A stretch of 64,000 nt of DNA from JACCTU01 sp963809175 (GTDB taxonomy: Bacteria > Actinomycetota > Thermoleophilia > Gaiellales > Gaiellaceae), in the NCBI GenBank assembly GCA_963809175.1, contig CAWEIK010000003.1, positions 620,001 through 684,000 on the forward strand. The letters are read 5' to 3'. Below the pieces are notes generated by a model. The model saw only the letters and a program-made list of their open reading frames with translations. It did not search any database and was not told where the DNA came from. Of the stretch, positions 1-7,779 are shown piece after piece (within the stretch, counting starts at the first letter, position 1; each line of letters begins with the position of its first letter). The position numbers and the translations under genes are program-made.

Positions 1-1482
1 CTGGAGCTTGCCCGAGTAGTCGACGTAGATCGCCTTCCACTCGGTGAAGACGTCGAGCGCCGCCTGGCCCGCCTCACGGTGGCCGTTGCCCGTGTCCTTC
101 GTTCCACCGAACGGGAGATGCACTTCAGCGCCGGTCGTGCCGGCGTTCACGTACGTGATGCCGGTGTTCAGGTCGCGCATCGCGCGGAACGCGCGGTTGA
201 CGTCCTGCGTGAAGATCGCCGACGAGAGCCCGTACTTGACGCCGTTGACCGCGCGCACGGCCTCGTCGAAGTCCTTGACCTTGATCAGCGCGGTCGTCGG
301 GCCGAAGATCTCCTCCTGCGCGATTCGCATCCCGGGGTCGACGTCGCCGAAGATCGTCGGCTTGTAGTAGAAGCCCTTGTCGAGGCCGTTGCCGGTCGCG
401 ACCTCGCCGCCCGTCAGCAGCGTCGCGCCCTCGTCCTTGCCGATCTCGGTGTACGCGTGGATCTTCTCGATCGACGCGCGGTTGATCACGGGGCCGAGGT
501 CGGTATCCGGCTCCCAACCCGGGCCGAGCTGCATCCGCTCCGCCGCCGCGACGAGGCGAGACTGCAGCTCGTCGTAGACGCTCTCGTGCACGACGATCCT
601 GCTCGCGGCCGTGCAGCGCTGCCCCGACGTCCCGAAGGCCGACCAGACGATCCCGTCGACGGCGAGCTCGAGGTCCGCGTCGTCCATCACGACGATCGCG
701 TTCTTGCCGCCGAGCTCGAGGTGCACGAGCTTCAGCCGGTCCGCCGCGGCGTGCGTCACGCGCACACCGGTCTCGCGCGAGCCGGTGAACGTGATCACCG
801 GCACGTCGGGATGCTTGACGATCGCTTCGCCGACCTCCTCGCCGAAGCCGTGCACGACGTTCACGACACCCGCGGGCAGCCCTGACTCCTCGAGCAGCTC
901 GACGAAGCGCTCCGCGAGCAGCGGCGTGTCCTCCGCCGGCTTGAAGACGACCGTGTTGCCGCACACGAGCGCGGGCGCGATCTTCCAGCTCGGGATCGCG
1001 ATCGGGAAGTTCCAGGGCGTGATCACTCCGACGACGCCGATCGGCATCCGCACGCTCATCTGGAACTTGTTCGGCAGCTCCGACGGCGTCGTCTGCCCGA
1101 ACATGCGCCGCCCCTCGCCGGCCATGTAGAGCGTCATGTCGATCGCCTCCTGGACGTCGCCGGCGGCCTCGACCGTGACCTTGCCCATCTCCCGGCTCAT
1201 CAGGTCGGCGAGATCGTCCTTGTGCTCGACGAGCAGGTTGGCGAAGCGGTAGAGGACCTCGGCGCGCTTCGGGGCCGGCGTCAGGCGCCAGCCCTCGTAG
1301 GCTTCCTTCGCCGCCGCGACTGCTTGGTCGACGTCCTCCGCGGTCGAGCGCGGGAACTCGCCGATCGCGTCCCCGGTCGCCGGGACGATGCTCTCGAACG
1401 TCTCGCCGCCGGCCGCGTCGATCCACTCGCCGCCGACGTAGTTGCGGAACTTCTTGATGCCCGTGGTCGCCACGGGGGCCAT
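1..1482 (-). CDS. Aldehyde dehydrogenase, ALDH7-like (3' end beyond the window)
   Basis: NAD(P)-dependent aldehyde dehydrogenase oxidising an aldehyde to its acid. Reading from the ATG at 1482 gives 494 codons with no stop before the left edge, so only the C-terminal end is missing. Visible family features are the cofactor-site segment ITPWNFP near residue 155, the general-base segment LELGGKN with Glu near 256, and the catalytic Cys near 290 in TSGQRCTAASR. The C-terminal segment GAEVHLPFGGTKDTGNGHRE is typical of the ALDH7 / aminoadipate-semialdehyde (piperideine-6-carboxylate) dehydrogenase branch, so a lysine-catabolic substrate is the best guess. The substrate itself is inferred. A small gene ends one base upstream of its start, which suggests co-transcription. 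Confidence 0.93.
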   Translation of the reverse strand, partial: MAPVATTGIKKFRNYVGGEWIDAAGGETFESIVPATGDAIGEFPRSTAEDVDQAVAAAKEAYEGWRLTPAPKRAEVLYRFANLLVEHKDDLADLMSREMGKVTVEAAGDVQEAIDMTLYMAGEGRRMFGQTTPSELPNKFQMSVRMPIGVVGVITPWNFPIAIPSWKIAPALVCGNTVVFKPAEDTPLLAERFVELLEESGLPAGVVNVVHGFGEEVGEAIVKHPDVPVITFTGSRETGVRVTHAAADRLKLVHLELGGKNAIVVMDDADLELAVDGIVWSAFGTSGQRCTAASRIVVHESVYDELQSRLVAAAERMQLGPGWEPDTDLGPVINRASIEKIHAYTEIGKDEGATLLTGGEVATGNGLDKGFYYKPTIFGDVDPGMRIAQEEIFGPTTALIKVKDFDEAVRAVNGVKYGLSSAIFTQDVNRAFRAMRDLNTGITYVNAGTTGAEVHLPFGGTKDTGNGHREAGQAALDVFTEWKAIYVDYSGKLQ

Positions 1483-1483
1483 G

Positions 1484-1702
1484 CTATCCCTCGGTGATGT
1501 CCGGGAAGGTGCCCGGGGCCCGGCTCCGCCGACGGTCCCGCGTCTCGCGCTTCTCGCCCTCCGGAGCGGCCTTCCCGCGGCGACGGTCGGGACCCGAGCG
1601 TCGGTCGATGATCACCGTCACGTTCGGGTTGTCCTTGTAGTACTCGACCATCTTGTCGAAGAGCTCGGCTTCGAGCTCCGGCGGGATCACGCAATAGATC
1701 AC
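1484..1702 (-). CDS. Small conserved-looking hypothetical protein (72 aa)
   Basis: A 72-residue protein of unknown function. I chose the GTG at 1702 because the sequence from there (start IYCVIPPELEAELFDKMVEY) reads as a compact alpha/beta start, while the longer upstream reading is low-complexity. The middle carries NPNVTVIIDRR, a strand-turn pattern, and the C-terminal half is Arg/Lys-rich and probably disordered. Its stop lies one base before the aldehyde dehydrogenase start, so the two are probably one transcript. No function can be assigned. Confidence 0.6.
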   Translation of the reverse strand: MIYCVIPPELEAELFDKMVEYYKDNPNVTVIIDRRSGPDRRRGKAAPEGEKRETRDRRRSRAPGTFPDITEG

Positions 1703-1733
1703 GCTCTGATTGTAGGGAGCGATTCGGTTCTTA

Positions 1734-2345
1734 CTAGAGGCGAGCGATGTCGGGGACGAGCCGGCCGTCCTCTTCGAGGTGCGCGTTCCAGTGGCCGAAC
1801 GACGACTCGAGCTCCCGTGGGTCCTGCCCACGCTCGGCGAGACGGACCGGCTGCGCGGACTCGAGGCTGACGCGGTACTGGTACCAGGAGATGTCCCAGA
1901 CGATCGTGACGACGAGCTCCGACTTGACCCCGGAGAGCTGCACGATCGACGCGCGGGGCTGACCGAGACTCTTCGCGATCCCCCCGACCGTCCGTCGGTA
2001 CTGACTCGCGTTGAACAGGTCGGCCGCCTCGACCATCGCGAGCTCGGGCTCGGACAGCCGGCGCAGGATCGGTTCCGACGCGACCGGCGCGTCGTGCGGC
2101 GGGCGGCGCGTCTCGAAGATCGAGCCGAGCCGGCGGCGCTTCCGCCGTGCCTCCGGCACCGTGAGGCTCGTCGGGCTGCCCTCCTTCAGCCAGCCGTACT
2201 CGACGGCCTGGTCCTGGCAGAGCGGGCAGACGTCGACGAAGTCGACGCCGTTCGGCGCGAACCGGATCGCACGCTCCCCGAGCAGCAGAGAGCGCTCACA
2301 GATCGCGCACGTCCGTGTGACGGTCGTGCTCGTGATGCGTTGCAC
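1734..2345 (-). CDS. Hypothetical protein with N-terminal zinc-ribbon motif
   Basis: A 203-residue protein of unknown function. Residues about 13-45 hold two Cys pairs, CAIC and CPLC, spaced as in a zinc ribbon. A basic linker (RRKRRR) follows near residue 68. The C-terminal half, from about residue 90, looks like a folded domain: it contains LFNASQYRRTVGGIAKSLGQ, then a strand-rich segment with VVTIVWDISWYQYRV. There is no signal peptide or membrane segment, so it is probably cytoplasmic. It lies just upstream of the small gene and the aldehyde dehydrogenase on the same strand. A DNA- or protein-binding role is possible but not shown. Confidence 0.72.
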   Translation of the reverse strand: MQRITSTTVTRTCAICERSLLLGERAIRFAPNGVDFVDVCPLCQDQAVEYGWLKEGSPTSLTVPEARRKRRRLGSIFETRRPPHDAPVASEPILRRLSEPELAMVEAADLFNASQYRRTVGGIAKSLGQPRASIVQLSGVKSELVVTIVWDISWYQYRVSLESAQPVRLAERGQDPRELESSFGHWNAHLEEDGRLVPDIARL

Positions 2346-2400
2346 AGCGGTCCGAGTCTAGCCCCGGTCCGGCCTGTCGCCCGCGTGCTAAGGTCGTTCG

Positions 2401-2419
2401 ATATATGTCAGATACATAT
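2401..2419. promoter_or_regulatory. Inverted repeat upstream of padR, probable operator
   Basis: The bases ATATGT (2403-2408) and ACATAT (2414-2419) form a perfect inverted repeat with a 5-base spacer. They lie 8 bases before the GTG start of the PadR-type gene. PadR regulators usually bind ATGT/ACAT dyads in their own promoter, so autoregulation is likely. The site also looks like the only AT-rich promoter element here, so binding would block RNA polymerase. Confidence 0.6.
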
Positions 2420-2426
2420 GTGATCC

Positions 2427-2759
2427 GTGAAACGCGGCCGAGGCTTCCGGTTCCTCGAGCCCGGCCTGCTGGCGCTGCTCCGGGATCGCCCGACGCACGG
2501 CTACGAGCTGATCGCGGAGCTCCCCGCGCTCGTCGGCACGGACCGGGTCGACGTCGGGAACGTCTACCGGGCCCTGCGCGGCATGGAGGAGCGTGGGCTC
2601 GTCACCTCCGAGTGGAGCGACGAGCTGCCCGGGCCCGCGAAGCGGACCTACGAGATCACGGACGAGGGCCGTCGCGCGCTCGAGCGCTGGACGCACTGGC
2701 TGCGCGAAGCACGCGACCGCATGGACACCCTGATCGCACGACTCGACGAGGGGAGGTGA
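2427..2759 (+). CDS. PadR-family transcriptional regulator
   Basis: A 110-residue regulator with a winged-helix domain of the PadR type. The motif RPTHGYELIAEL near residues 21-32, the recognition-helix region VDVGNVYRALRGMEERGLV and the wing segment GPAKRTYEITDEGRRAL are all characteristic. The C-terminal helix (from about residue 88) is the usual dimerisation helix. The GTG start has no clear ribosome-binding site and sits next to the inverted repeat, so the transcript may be nearly leaderless. A 58-residue coiled-coil protein follows 2 bases after the stop and is probably co-transcribed. The effector is unknown. Confidence 0.9.
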   Translation: MKRGRGFRFLEPGLLALLRDRPTHGYELIAELPALVGTDRVDVGNVYRALRGMEERGLVTSEWSDELPGPAKRTYEITDEGRRALERWTHWLREARDRMDTLIARLDEGR

Positions 2760-2761
2760 AC

Positions 2762-2938
2762 ATGCACGGACATCGCCATCGTCGTGGAGGCTCGCGCCTC
2801 GGCGCTCGCTTCTACGAGCGCGAGCGCGTGCTCGAGCGGCTGGAGGCCTATCAGCGCGACCTCGAGCAGGAGCTCGCCGACGTCTCCGACCTGCTCCGCA
2901 GGCTCAAGGACGCGAAGGCCGAGACGCCGACCGTCTAG
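2762..2938 (+). CDS. Small coiled-coil protein downstream of padR
   Basis: A 58-residue protein starting at ATG 2762, with a strong ribosome-binding site (GGGAGGTGA) that overlaps the end of padR. The N-terminus is His/Arg-rich (HGHRHRRGG). Residues about 20-50 form a heptad-like helix (RVLERLEAYQRDLEQELADV). Small helical proteins are often encoded next to PadR genes, but their role is not established. Its stop codon lies inside the large bidirectional hairpin that separates it from the converging EF-G-like gene. Confidence 0.7.
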   Translation: MHGHRHRRGGSRLGARFYERERVLERLEAYQRDLEQELADVSDLLRRLKDAKAETPTV

Positions 2939-2990
2939 CGAAGGTCTTACTCGGCCGGCTCGAGGCAACTCGAGCCGGCTAGACCTTCGC
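2938..2990. terminator. Bipartite inverted repeat between converging genes, probable bidirectional terminator
   Basis: An outer 10-bp repeat (GCGAAGGTCT at 2938-2947 with AGACCTTCGC at 2981-2990) encloses a perfect 11-bp inner stem (2954-2964 with 2969-2979) closed by a GCAA tetraloop. It spans the stop codons of both converging genes. There is no long T-run, so it is a stable hairpin at a convergent junction rather than a textbook intrinsic terminator. Confidence 0.65.
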
Positions 2991-5027
2991 CTCTTCCTTG
3001 TCCTTGCGGAACGCCTCCATCACCTTCTGCGCGACGTGCGCCGGGACTTCCTCGTAGCGCAGGAAGTGCATGTGGTAGTCGCCTCGCCCAGCAGTCATCG
3101 AGGTGAGCGACTGCGCATAGGTCAGGATCTCCGCCATCGGCACCTCGGCGTTGATCGTCGTCATGCCGCCCTTCGGCTCCATCCCGTGCAGGCGCCCGCG
3201 CCGCGAGTTGAGGTCGCCGTTCACCGCGCCGACCGCCTCGTCGGGGACGGTGATCTCGACCTCCATGATCGGCTCGAGCAGAACCGGGTCGGCCTTCTCG
3301 TACGCCTGCTTGAACGCCATCGAGCCGGCGATCTTGAACGCCATCTCCGACGAGTCGACGTTGTGGTACGAGCCGTCGACGAGCAGGACGCGCACACCTG
3401 AGACCGGTGCGCCCGCGAGGTCGCCGGACTGCATCGACTCCTGGATGCCCTTGTCGACGGCCGGGCGGTAGCTCTGCGGGATCACGCCGCCGACGATCTT
3501 GTCCACGAACTCGTAGCCGGTGTGGCCCTCGATCGGCTCGAGGACGATGTGGCAGTCGCCGTACTGGCCCCGGCCGCCGGTCTGCTTCTTGTACTTCCCC
3601 TGCGCCCGCGCCTCCTTGCGGATCGACTCCTGGTACGGGACGCGCGGCGGCTGCAGCTCGACGTCGACCCCGAAGCGCCGCTTCAGCCGGTCGACCCCGA
3701 CCTCGACGTGCATCTGCGAGAGGCCGGAGAGCAGCTGCTCGCCCGTCTGCTCGTCGCGGCGCATCATCAGCGTCGGGTCCTCCTCGGCGAGACGGCGCAG
3801 CGAGGTCGCCATCTTCTCCTCGTCGCCCTTCGCCTTCGGCTTGATCGCGAAGCTCATCACCGGCTCGGGGAAGCCGAAGCGCGGCAACTCCACCGCCCTC
3901 TCTGAATCGAGCAGGAGGTCGCCGGTCTGCGTCTCCTTCAGCTTCGCGACGGCGCCGATGTCGCCTTCGCCGATCTCCGTCTCGTTCGTGTGCTCCTTGC
4001 CCTGCATCACCATCAACGCGCCGAACCGTTCCTTCGAGTGCGCGCGCATGTTCGTGAGCGTCGCGTCGCCCTTCACCTGTCCCGACAGCACGCGGAAGAC
4101 GTTGATGCGGCCCGCAAACGGATCGGCGATCGTCTTGAAGACGAACGCAGCGGTACCGCCGCCCTCGATCTCGATCGGCGCGCCTTTCTTCGCCGGTGAC
4201 GGCACGCCCTCGACGAGCAGGTCGAGGAGCGCATGCGTGCCGAGGTTCTTCGTCGCCACGCCGCACGCGACGGGAAACACCTCGCCGCGCGTCACCGCGG
4301 TCTTCAGCGCGCTCGCGACGTCGTGCGCGTCCAGCTCCTGCCCGTCGAGGTAGCGCTCCATCAGCGCCTCGTCCGTCTCGACGACCGCGTCCAGGAGCTT
4401 CTCGCGGTACTCGTTCGCCTGGTCGACCATCTCCGGTGGGATCGCGACCGGCTCCCCTTCCTTCTCACCGTCGGGGCTCATGTACGCACACATGTGCAGC
4501 ACGTCGACGATCCCCGTGAGCTCGTGCTCCGACCCGATCGGCAGGTGCACGGCGATGCACTTCTCCGAGAGCTGCTCGTGGATCGACGCGAGCGTGCGGA
4601 AGAAGTCGGCGCGCTCCCGGTCGAGCATGTTCACGAACAGCACGCGCGCAAGCCCGAGGTCCGAGGCACGCGCCCACTGGCGACTGGTGCCGACCTCGGT
4701 GCCCATCACGCCGGAGAGGACGAAGAGCGCACCTTCGACGACCCGCAGCGCCGCGATCGCGTCTCCCTGGAAGCCGGGATCGCCGGGCGCGTCGATCAGG
4801 TTGATCTTGCGCTCCTGCCACTCGAGATGAGCGAGCGACGAGGAGAGCGACATCTGCCGCTTTTGCTCGTCGTCGTCCCAGTCGGTGACGGTCGTCCCCG
4901 TCTCGATCGTCCCGAGCCGGTTCACCATCCCGGTCTGGAAGAGCAGGGCCTCCACGAGCGACGTCTTGCCCACGCCGCGATGTCCGACGACTGCGACGTT
5001 GCGGATCTTCCCGGGCTCGTAGGCCAT
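2979..5027 (-). CDS. Elongation factor G-like GTPase (EF-G2 type)
   Basis: A 682-residue translational GTPase related to EF-G. The start is ATG 5027, preceded by GAGGAGGA. The N-terminal GTPase domain has the P-loop GHRGVGKTS (about residues 15-23) and the DxxG motif DAPGD. The G4 motif reads NMLD instead of NKxD. Beta-barrel and EF-G domains III-V follow, with GGRGQYGD in domain IV and SRRGRLHGM near the C-terminus. The length matches EF-G paralogues. These coexist with true EF-G in many actinobacteria and are not proven to work in translocation. The longer reading frame upstream runs through the sigma gene and is not coding. Confidence 0.9.
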   Translation of the reverse strand: MAYEPGKIRNVAVVGHRGVGKTSLVEALLFQTGMVNRLGTIETGTTVTDWDDDEQKRQMSLSSSLAHLEWQERKINLIDAPGDPGFQGDAIAALRVVEGALFVLSGVMGTEVGTSRQWARASDLGLARVLFVNMLDRERADFFRTLASIHEQLSEKCIAVHLPIGSEHELTGIVDVLHMCAYMSPDGEKEGEPVAIPPEMVDQANEYREKLLDAVVETDEALMERYLDGQELDAHDVASALKTAVTRGEVFPVACGVATKNLGTHALLDLLVEGVPSPAKKGAPIEIEGGGTAAFVFKTIADPFAGRINVFRVLSGQVKGDATLTNMRAHSKERFGALMVMQGKEHTNETEIGEGDIGAVAKLKETQTGDLLLDSERAVELPRFGFPEPVMSFAIKPKAKGDEEKMATSLRRLAEEDPTLMMRRDEQTGEQLLSGLSQMHVEVGVDRLKRRFGVDVELQPPRVPYQESIRKEARAQGKYKKQTGGRGQYGDCHIVLEPIEGHTGYEFVDKIVGGVIPQSYRPAVDKGIQESMQSGDLAGAPVSGVRVLLVDGSYHNVDSSEMAFKIAGSMAFKQAYEKADPVLLEPIMEVEITVPDEAVGAVNGDLNSRRGRLHGMEPKGGMTTINAEVPMAEILTYAQSLTSMTAGRGDYHMHFLRYEEVPAHVAQKVMEAFRKDKEEAKV

Positions 5028-5104
5028 GCGGCTCTGTCCTCCTCGGTCGAAAAGGGTCCCCTGGGCGCCGATCCTATCGCCCCGTTCGAGGGAGGAAGGA
5101 GCAG

Positions 5105-5896
5105 CTAGTCGCGCAGCGACGTGCCGCCGGACAGGCGCGCCTTGAGGCGGAGGATCGCCTTCGTGTGCAGCTGTGAGACGCGCGACTCGGTCACCCCGAG
5201 CACCTCGCCGATCTCCCTCAGCGTCAGCTCTTCGTAGTAGTAGAGCGTGATCACGAGCTTCTCGCGCTCCGGCAGCCGCGAGATCGAGTCGGCGATCATC
5301 TCCTTCATCTCGGAGCGGTCGAGCGCGGTCGTCGGCGCCTGGCCGTGCGTGTCCTCGATCGTGTCGATCAGCGCCACCTGGTCGCCCGTGCCGCCCTGAA
5401 CCGTCCAGAGCTCGTCGAGCGCGGCGATCGACGAGCGCGAGATCTCGGTGAGGCTGCTGTCGAGCTCGTCCTGGGTCAGGCCGAGCTTGCTCGCGATCTC
5501 GTCGTCGTTCGGCGCGCGGCCGAGCCTGGCCTCGAGCTCGGCGATCGCCCGCTCGATGTCGCGAGCGCGTGCGCGCACGGAGCGCGGCACCCAGTCCATC
5601 GCGCGGAGCTCGTCGATGATCGAGCCCTTGATCCGCGCGATCGCGTACGTCTCGAACTTGATGTCGCGGTCGGGGTCGAATCGCTCGATCGCGCCGATCA
5701 GCCCGAGCAGGCCGTAGCTGGTGAGATCGCCTTCGTCGACGTGTGCGGGGAGCCCCGAGCCGAGCCGGCCGGCGACGTACTTCACCAACGGGGCATACGT
5801 GAGGATGAGGCGGTCGCGGATCGCCTGATCCTTCGTCCGCACGTATTGCCGCCACAGCGTGCCGGTGTCTTCTTTGCTCTCTTTGCCCACGGCCAT
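5105..5896 (-). CDS. RNA polymerase sigma factor, FliA/WhiG family
   Basis: A 263-residue group-3 sigma factor starting at ATG 5896. Region 2 is visible as LVKYVAGRLGSGLPAHVDEG, then LTSYGLLGLIGAIERFDPDR and FETYAIARIKGSIIDELR. Region 3 covers about residues 110-150. Region 4 has the helix-turn-helix LTLREIGEVLGVTESRVSQL near residues 225-245. The GSIIDELR(A)MDWVPRSVR segment is typical of the FliA/WhiG group. No flagellar genes lie nearby, so a WhiG-like developmental role is as likely as a motility role. The EF-G-like gene follows in the same direction, 77 bases downstream. Confidence 0.92.
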   Translation of the reverse strand: MAVGKESKEDTGTLWRQYVRTKDQAIRDRLILTYAPLVKYVAGRLGSGLPAHVDEGDLTSYGLLGLIGAIERFDPDRDIKFETYAIARIKGSIIDELRAMDWVPRSVRARARDIERAIAELEARLGRAPNDDEIASKLGLTQDELDSSLTEISRSSIAALDELWTVQGGTGDQVALIDTIEDTHGQAPTTALDRSEMKEMIADSISRLPEREKLVITLYYYEELTLREIGEVLGVTESRVSQLHTKAILRLKARLSGGTSLRD

Positions 5897-5930
5897 AGAG
5901 AGAAGAATACGGCGTGCAGCGGAGGATTCC

Positions 5931-6095
5931 TCAGCGCGACAGGCCGCGGAGGGCCATCGTGGCGAGCCAGCCCGACAGAACCGCGGCCGCGAAGGCGATC
6001 GGCCAGACGTCCGAGCGGAACGCGGCGACCGCGATCCCGGCGAGCCCGACGGCCAGGACGAGGAAGAGAACGCCGAGGGCGCGCCGCTGCGACAC
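5931..6095 (-). CDS. Small membrane protein (54 aa)
   Basis: A 54-residue ORF from GTG 6095 to the stop at 5931. It encodes two hydrophobic stretches: residues about 7-24 (LGVLFLVLAVGLAGIAVA) and about 31-48 (PIAFAAAVLSGWLATMAL), joined by a short charged turn. This reads as a helical hairpin in the membrane. It lies between tRNA-Trp and the sigma-factor gene and may be transcribed with the latter. The function is unknown. It is too short for usual ORF lists, so confidence rests on its clean two-helix pattern. Confidence 0.55.
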   Translation of the reverse strand: MSQRRALGVLFLVLAVGLAGIAVAAFRSDVWPIAFAAAVLSGWLATMALRGLSR

Positions 6096-6145
6096 GGGCC
6101 GAGCGTAGCGCCGCCAAAGCCGCGTCTACACTGAGCGGGCAACCT

Positions 6146-6218
6146 AGGGGCGTAGCTCAATTGGTAGAGCACCGGTCTCCAAAACCGGGGGTTGCAGGTT
6201 CAAGTCCTGTCGCCCCTG
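6146..6218 (+). tRNA. tRNA-Trp (anticodon CCA)
   Basis: A complete cloverleaf can be drawn. The acceptor stem is AGGGGCG (6146-6152) with CGCCCCT (6211-6217), with discriminator G at 6218. The D-stem is GCTC/GAGC, the anticodon stem is CCGGT/ACCGG with loop CTCCAAA (anticodon CCA at 6179-6181), and the T-loop is TTCAAGT. No CCA end is encoded. Confidence 0.97.
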
Positions 6219-6239
6219 TCACTTTGTCGAGCGGAACGA

Positions 6240-6261
6240 GAGGCGCCCCGGGGGGCGCCTC
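6240..6261 (+). terminator. GC hairpin after tRNA-Trp
   Basis: A perfect palindromic stem GAGGCGCCCC/GGGGCGCCTC with GG between lies 22 bases after the tRNA and 13 bases before the stop of the converging cyclase gene. It could end transcription from either side. No T-run follows. Confidence 0.5.
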
Positions 6262-6273
6262 GGTGGTCGGCAC

Positions 6274-7656
6274 CTACTGGTGAGGCCAACTGGGTCCGCG
6301 CTCGACGCCGAACAACCGCCATTCGCCGGGGATCCCCTTCAACTCGTGGACGCCTCGGTCCTCGAAGTCGATCCCGGAGCCCGCGACGAGATCCTTGACG
6401 GTGCTCGACACCACGACCTCGCCGCCCTGAGCGTTCGCCGTCACGCGCGCCCCCGTGTGCACGGCGATGCCCGCGATCTTGCCGTCTGCGATCTCGCACT
6501 CGCCCGTGTGCAGCCCCGCCCGGATGTCGATGCCGAGGTCTTGCACACGGTCGACGACCGCGCAGGCGCAGCGAATCGCGCGTGCTGGCCCATCGAAGGC
6601 GGCGAAGAACCCGTCGCCGGCGGTATCGATCTCGCGCCCACGGAATCGCATCAGCTCGCGCCGGACGATCGAGTGGTGACGCTCCAGGAGCTCGCGCCAC
6701 GCGCGATCGCCGAGCTCCAGCGCCTTCCCGGTCGAATCGACGATGTCGGTGAACAGCACCGTTGCGAGCATGCGATCCGACTCGGCCTCGTCCCAGCCCC
6801 CGGATTCCCAAACGTCCGTCAGGAACCGGCCCGTCTCGTCGCCGATGCGTTCCGCAGCTGCGCCGCCGAGTGCGAGATGGCCGACGCCTGGGAGCTCGAG
6901 CAATCGCGCTCCCGGAATCCGGCCGGCCAGGTGTCGAGCCGCCTCGGGCGGCACGATCTCGTCGTCGGCGCCGTGGAGGATCAGCGTCGGCACTCGCACG
7001 GCAGGCAGTACGTGTCTGATGTCGATGTCCTTGTTCATCCGGAGGAGCGCCTCGAGCATTCCGGGGCTCGCGCTGTAGCGGAGGTAGTCGACGAAGGCGT
7101 CAAGCACGTCGTCGTCGAACCGGCCGAGCGATCGCACCGTCGCCAGCGCGTTTTCCCGCGGCCCGTAGATGCGCAGCTCGCGCTCGATCTCCCGCTCGTA
7201 GTCGTCCTCGGTGCGACCCCACGGATAATCCGGCGCCCACAGCGTCCGTGCAAACGCGCTGCGCAGAACGAGCGCAGCCGTCCGCTCGGGGTACGTTGCC
7301 GCGAAGAGCAGGCTCATCGATGCGCCCTCTGAGAGGCCGAAGAGGGCGGCGCGGCGGGAGCCGACAGCGTCCATCACCGCGCGGACGTCGTCCATGCGCG
7401 TCTCGAGCGTCGGTGCCCCGCTGACCGGGTCGGACATCCCGGTGCCTCGCTTGTCGAACTTGATCAGCCGCGAGAAGGAGGCCATCTCTTTCAGCAACGG
7501 CGAAAAAGCCGGCAGCTTCCACGCCAGTTCCAGGTGCGTGACGTAGCCCGGCACGAAGATGAGGTCGAACGGTCCGTCGCCGACGACCTGGTAGGCGATG
7601 TTGACGTCTCCGCTGCGGGCGTACTGGGTTTCCGGAACGCGCTCCACGAGGTCCAT
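6274..7656 (-). CDS. Alpha/beta-hydrolase fused to class III adenylate/guanylate cyclase
   Basis: A 460-residue two-domain protein. The N-terminal half (about 10-275) is an alpha/beta hydrolase with nucleophile elbow GLSEGAS (Ser near 109), an Asp in GADDEIVPP and a His in GVGHLAL, so the triad is present. The C-terminal half (about 290-455) is a class III cyclase with metal-binding Asp in LFTDIVDST and the second in DTAGDGFFAAF. The fusion could couple a hydrolysed or bound small molecule to cyclic-nucleotide synthesis; this is inference. Such fusions are known in actinobacteria. There is no membrane segment, so it is cytoplasmic. Confidence 0.9.
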   Translation of the reverse strand: MDLVERVPETQYARSGDVNIAYQVVGDGPFDLIFVPGYVTHLELAWKLPAFSPLLKEMASFSRLIKFDKRGTGMSDPVSGAPTLETRMDDVRAVMDAVGSRRAALFGLSEGASMSLLFAATYPERTAALVLRSAFARTLWAPDYPWGRTEDDYEREIERELRIYGPRENALATVRSLGRFDDDVLDAFVDYLRYSASPGMLEALLRMNKDIDIRHVLPAVRVPTLILHGADDEIVPPEAARHLAGRIPGARLLELPGVGHLALGGAAAERIGDETGRFLTDVWESGGWDEAESDRMLATVLFTDIVDSTGKALELGDRAWRELLERHHSIVRRELMRFRGREIDTAGDGFFAAFDGPARAIRCACAVVDRVQDLGIDIRAGLHTGECEIADGKIAGIAVHTGARVTANAQGGEVVVSSTVKDLVAGSGIDFEDRGVHELKGIPGEWRLFGVERGPSWPHQ

Positions 7657-7699
7657 TCTCGCCCGATTGGGCCGCCGCGCGCGCTAGCATGGCCCGGCT

Positions 7700-7776
7700 C
7701 CCCTCCGCGGCGCAGTTTGCGGAAGAGGCCTGGCCCGGACCTTCTGCCGGGCCTTTCTCTTTGCGCTGCGGAGGGG
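7700..7776 (+). ncRNA. Long imperfect hairpin, candidate structured RNA
   Basis: Bases 7700-7715 pair with 7761-7776 over about 16 positions (two G-U pairs). Inside, AGAG (7724-7727) pairs with CTCT (7757-7760), and GGCCCGG (7732-7738) pairs with CCGGGCC (7747-7753) around an 8-base loop. The inner hairpin followed by TTTCTCTTT looks like an intrinsic terminator read on the plus strand, yet both neighbouring genes are on the minus strand. It may be a small RNA or a processed element. The strand is uncertain. Confidence 0.35.
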
Positions 7777-7779
7777 TTC

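Noticed and set aside
79..885. Plus-strand ORF opposite the aldehyde dehydrogenase
   Set aside because: The Arg/Val/Asp-rich composition is a shadow of the real minus-strand gene.
5105..5896. Flagellar regulator assignment for the FliA/WhiG-type sigma factor
   Set aside because: No flagellar or chemotaxis genes occur in the window, so a motility role cannot be claimed.
7700..7776. Signal-recognition-particle RNA or tmRNA
   Set aside because: No GGAA-type SRP tip or tmRNA tRNA-like ends are present.
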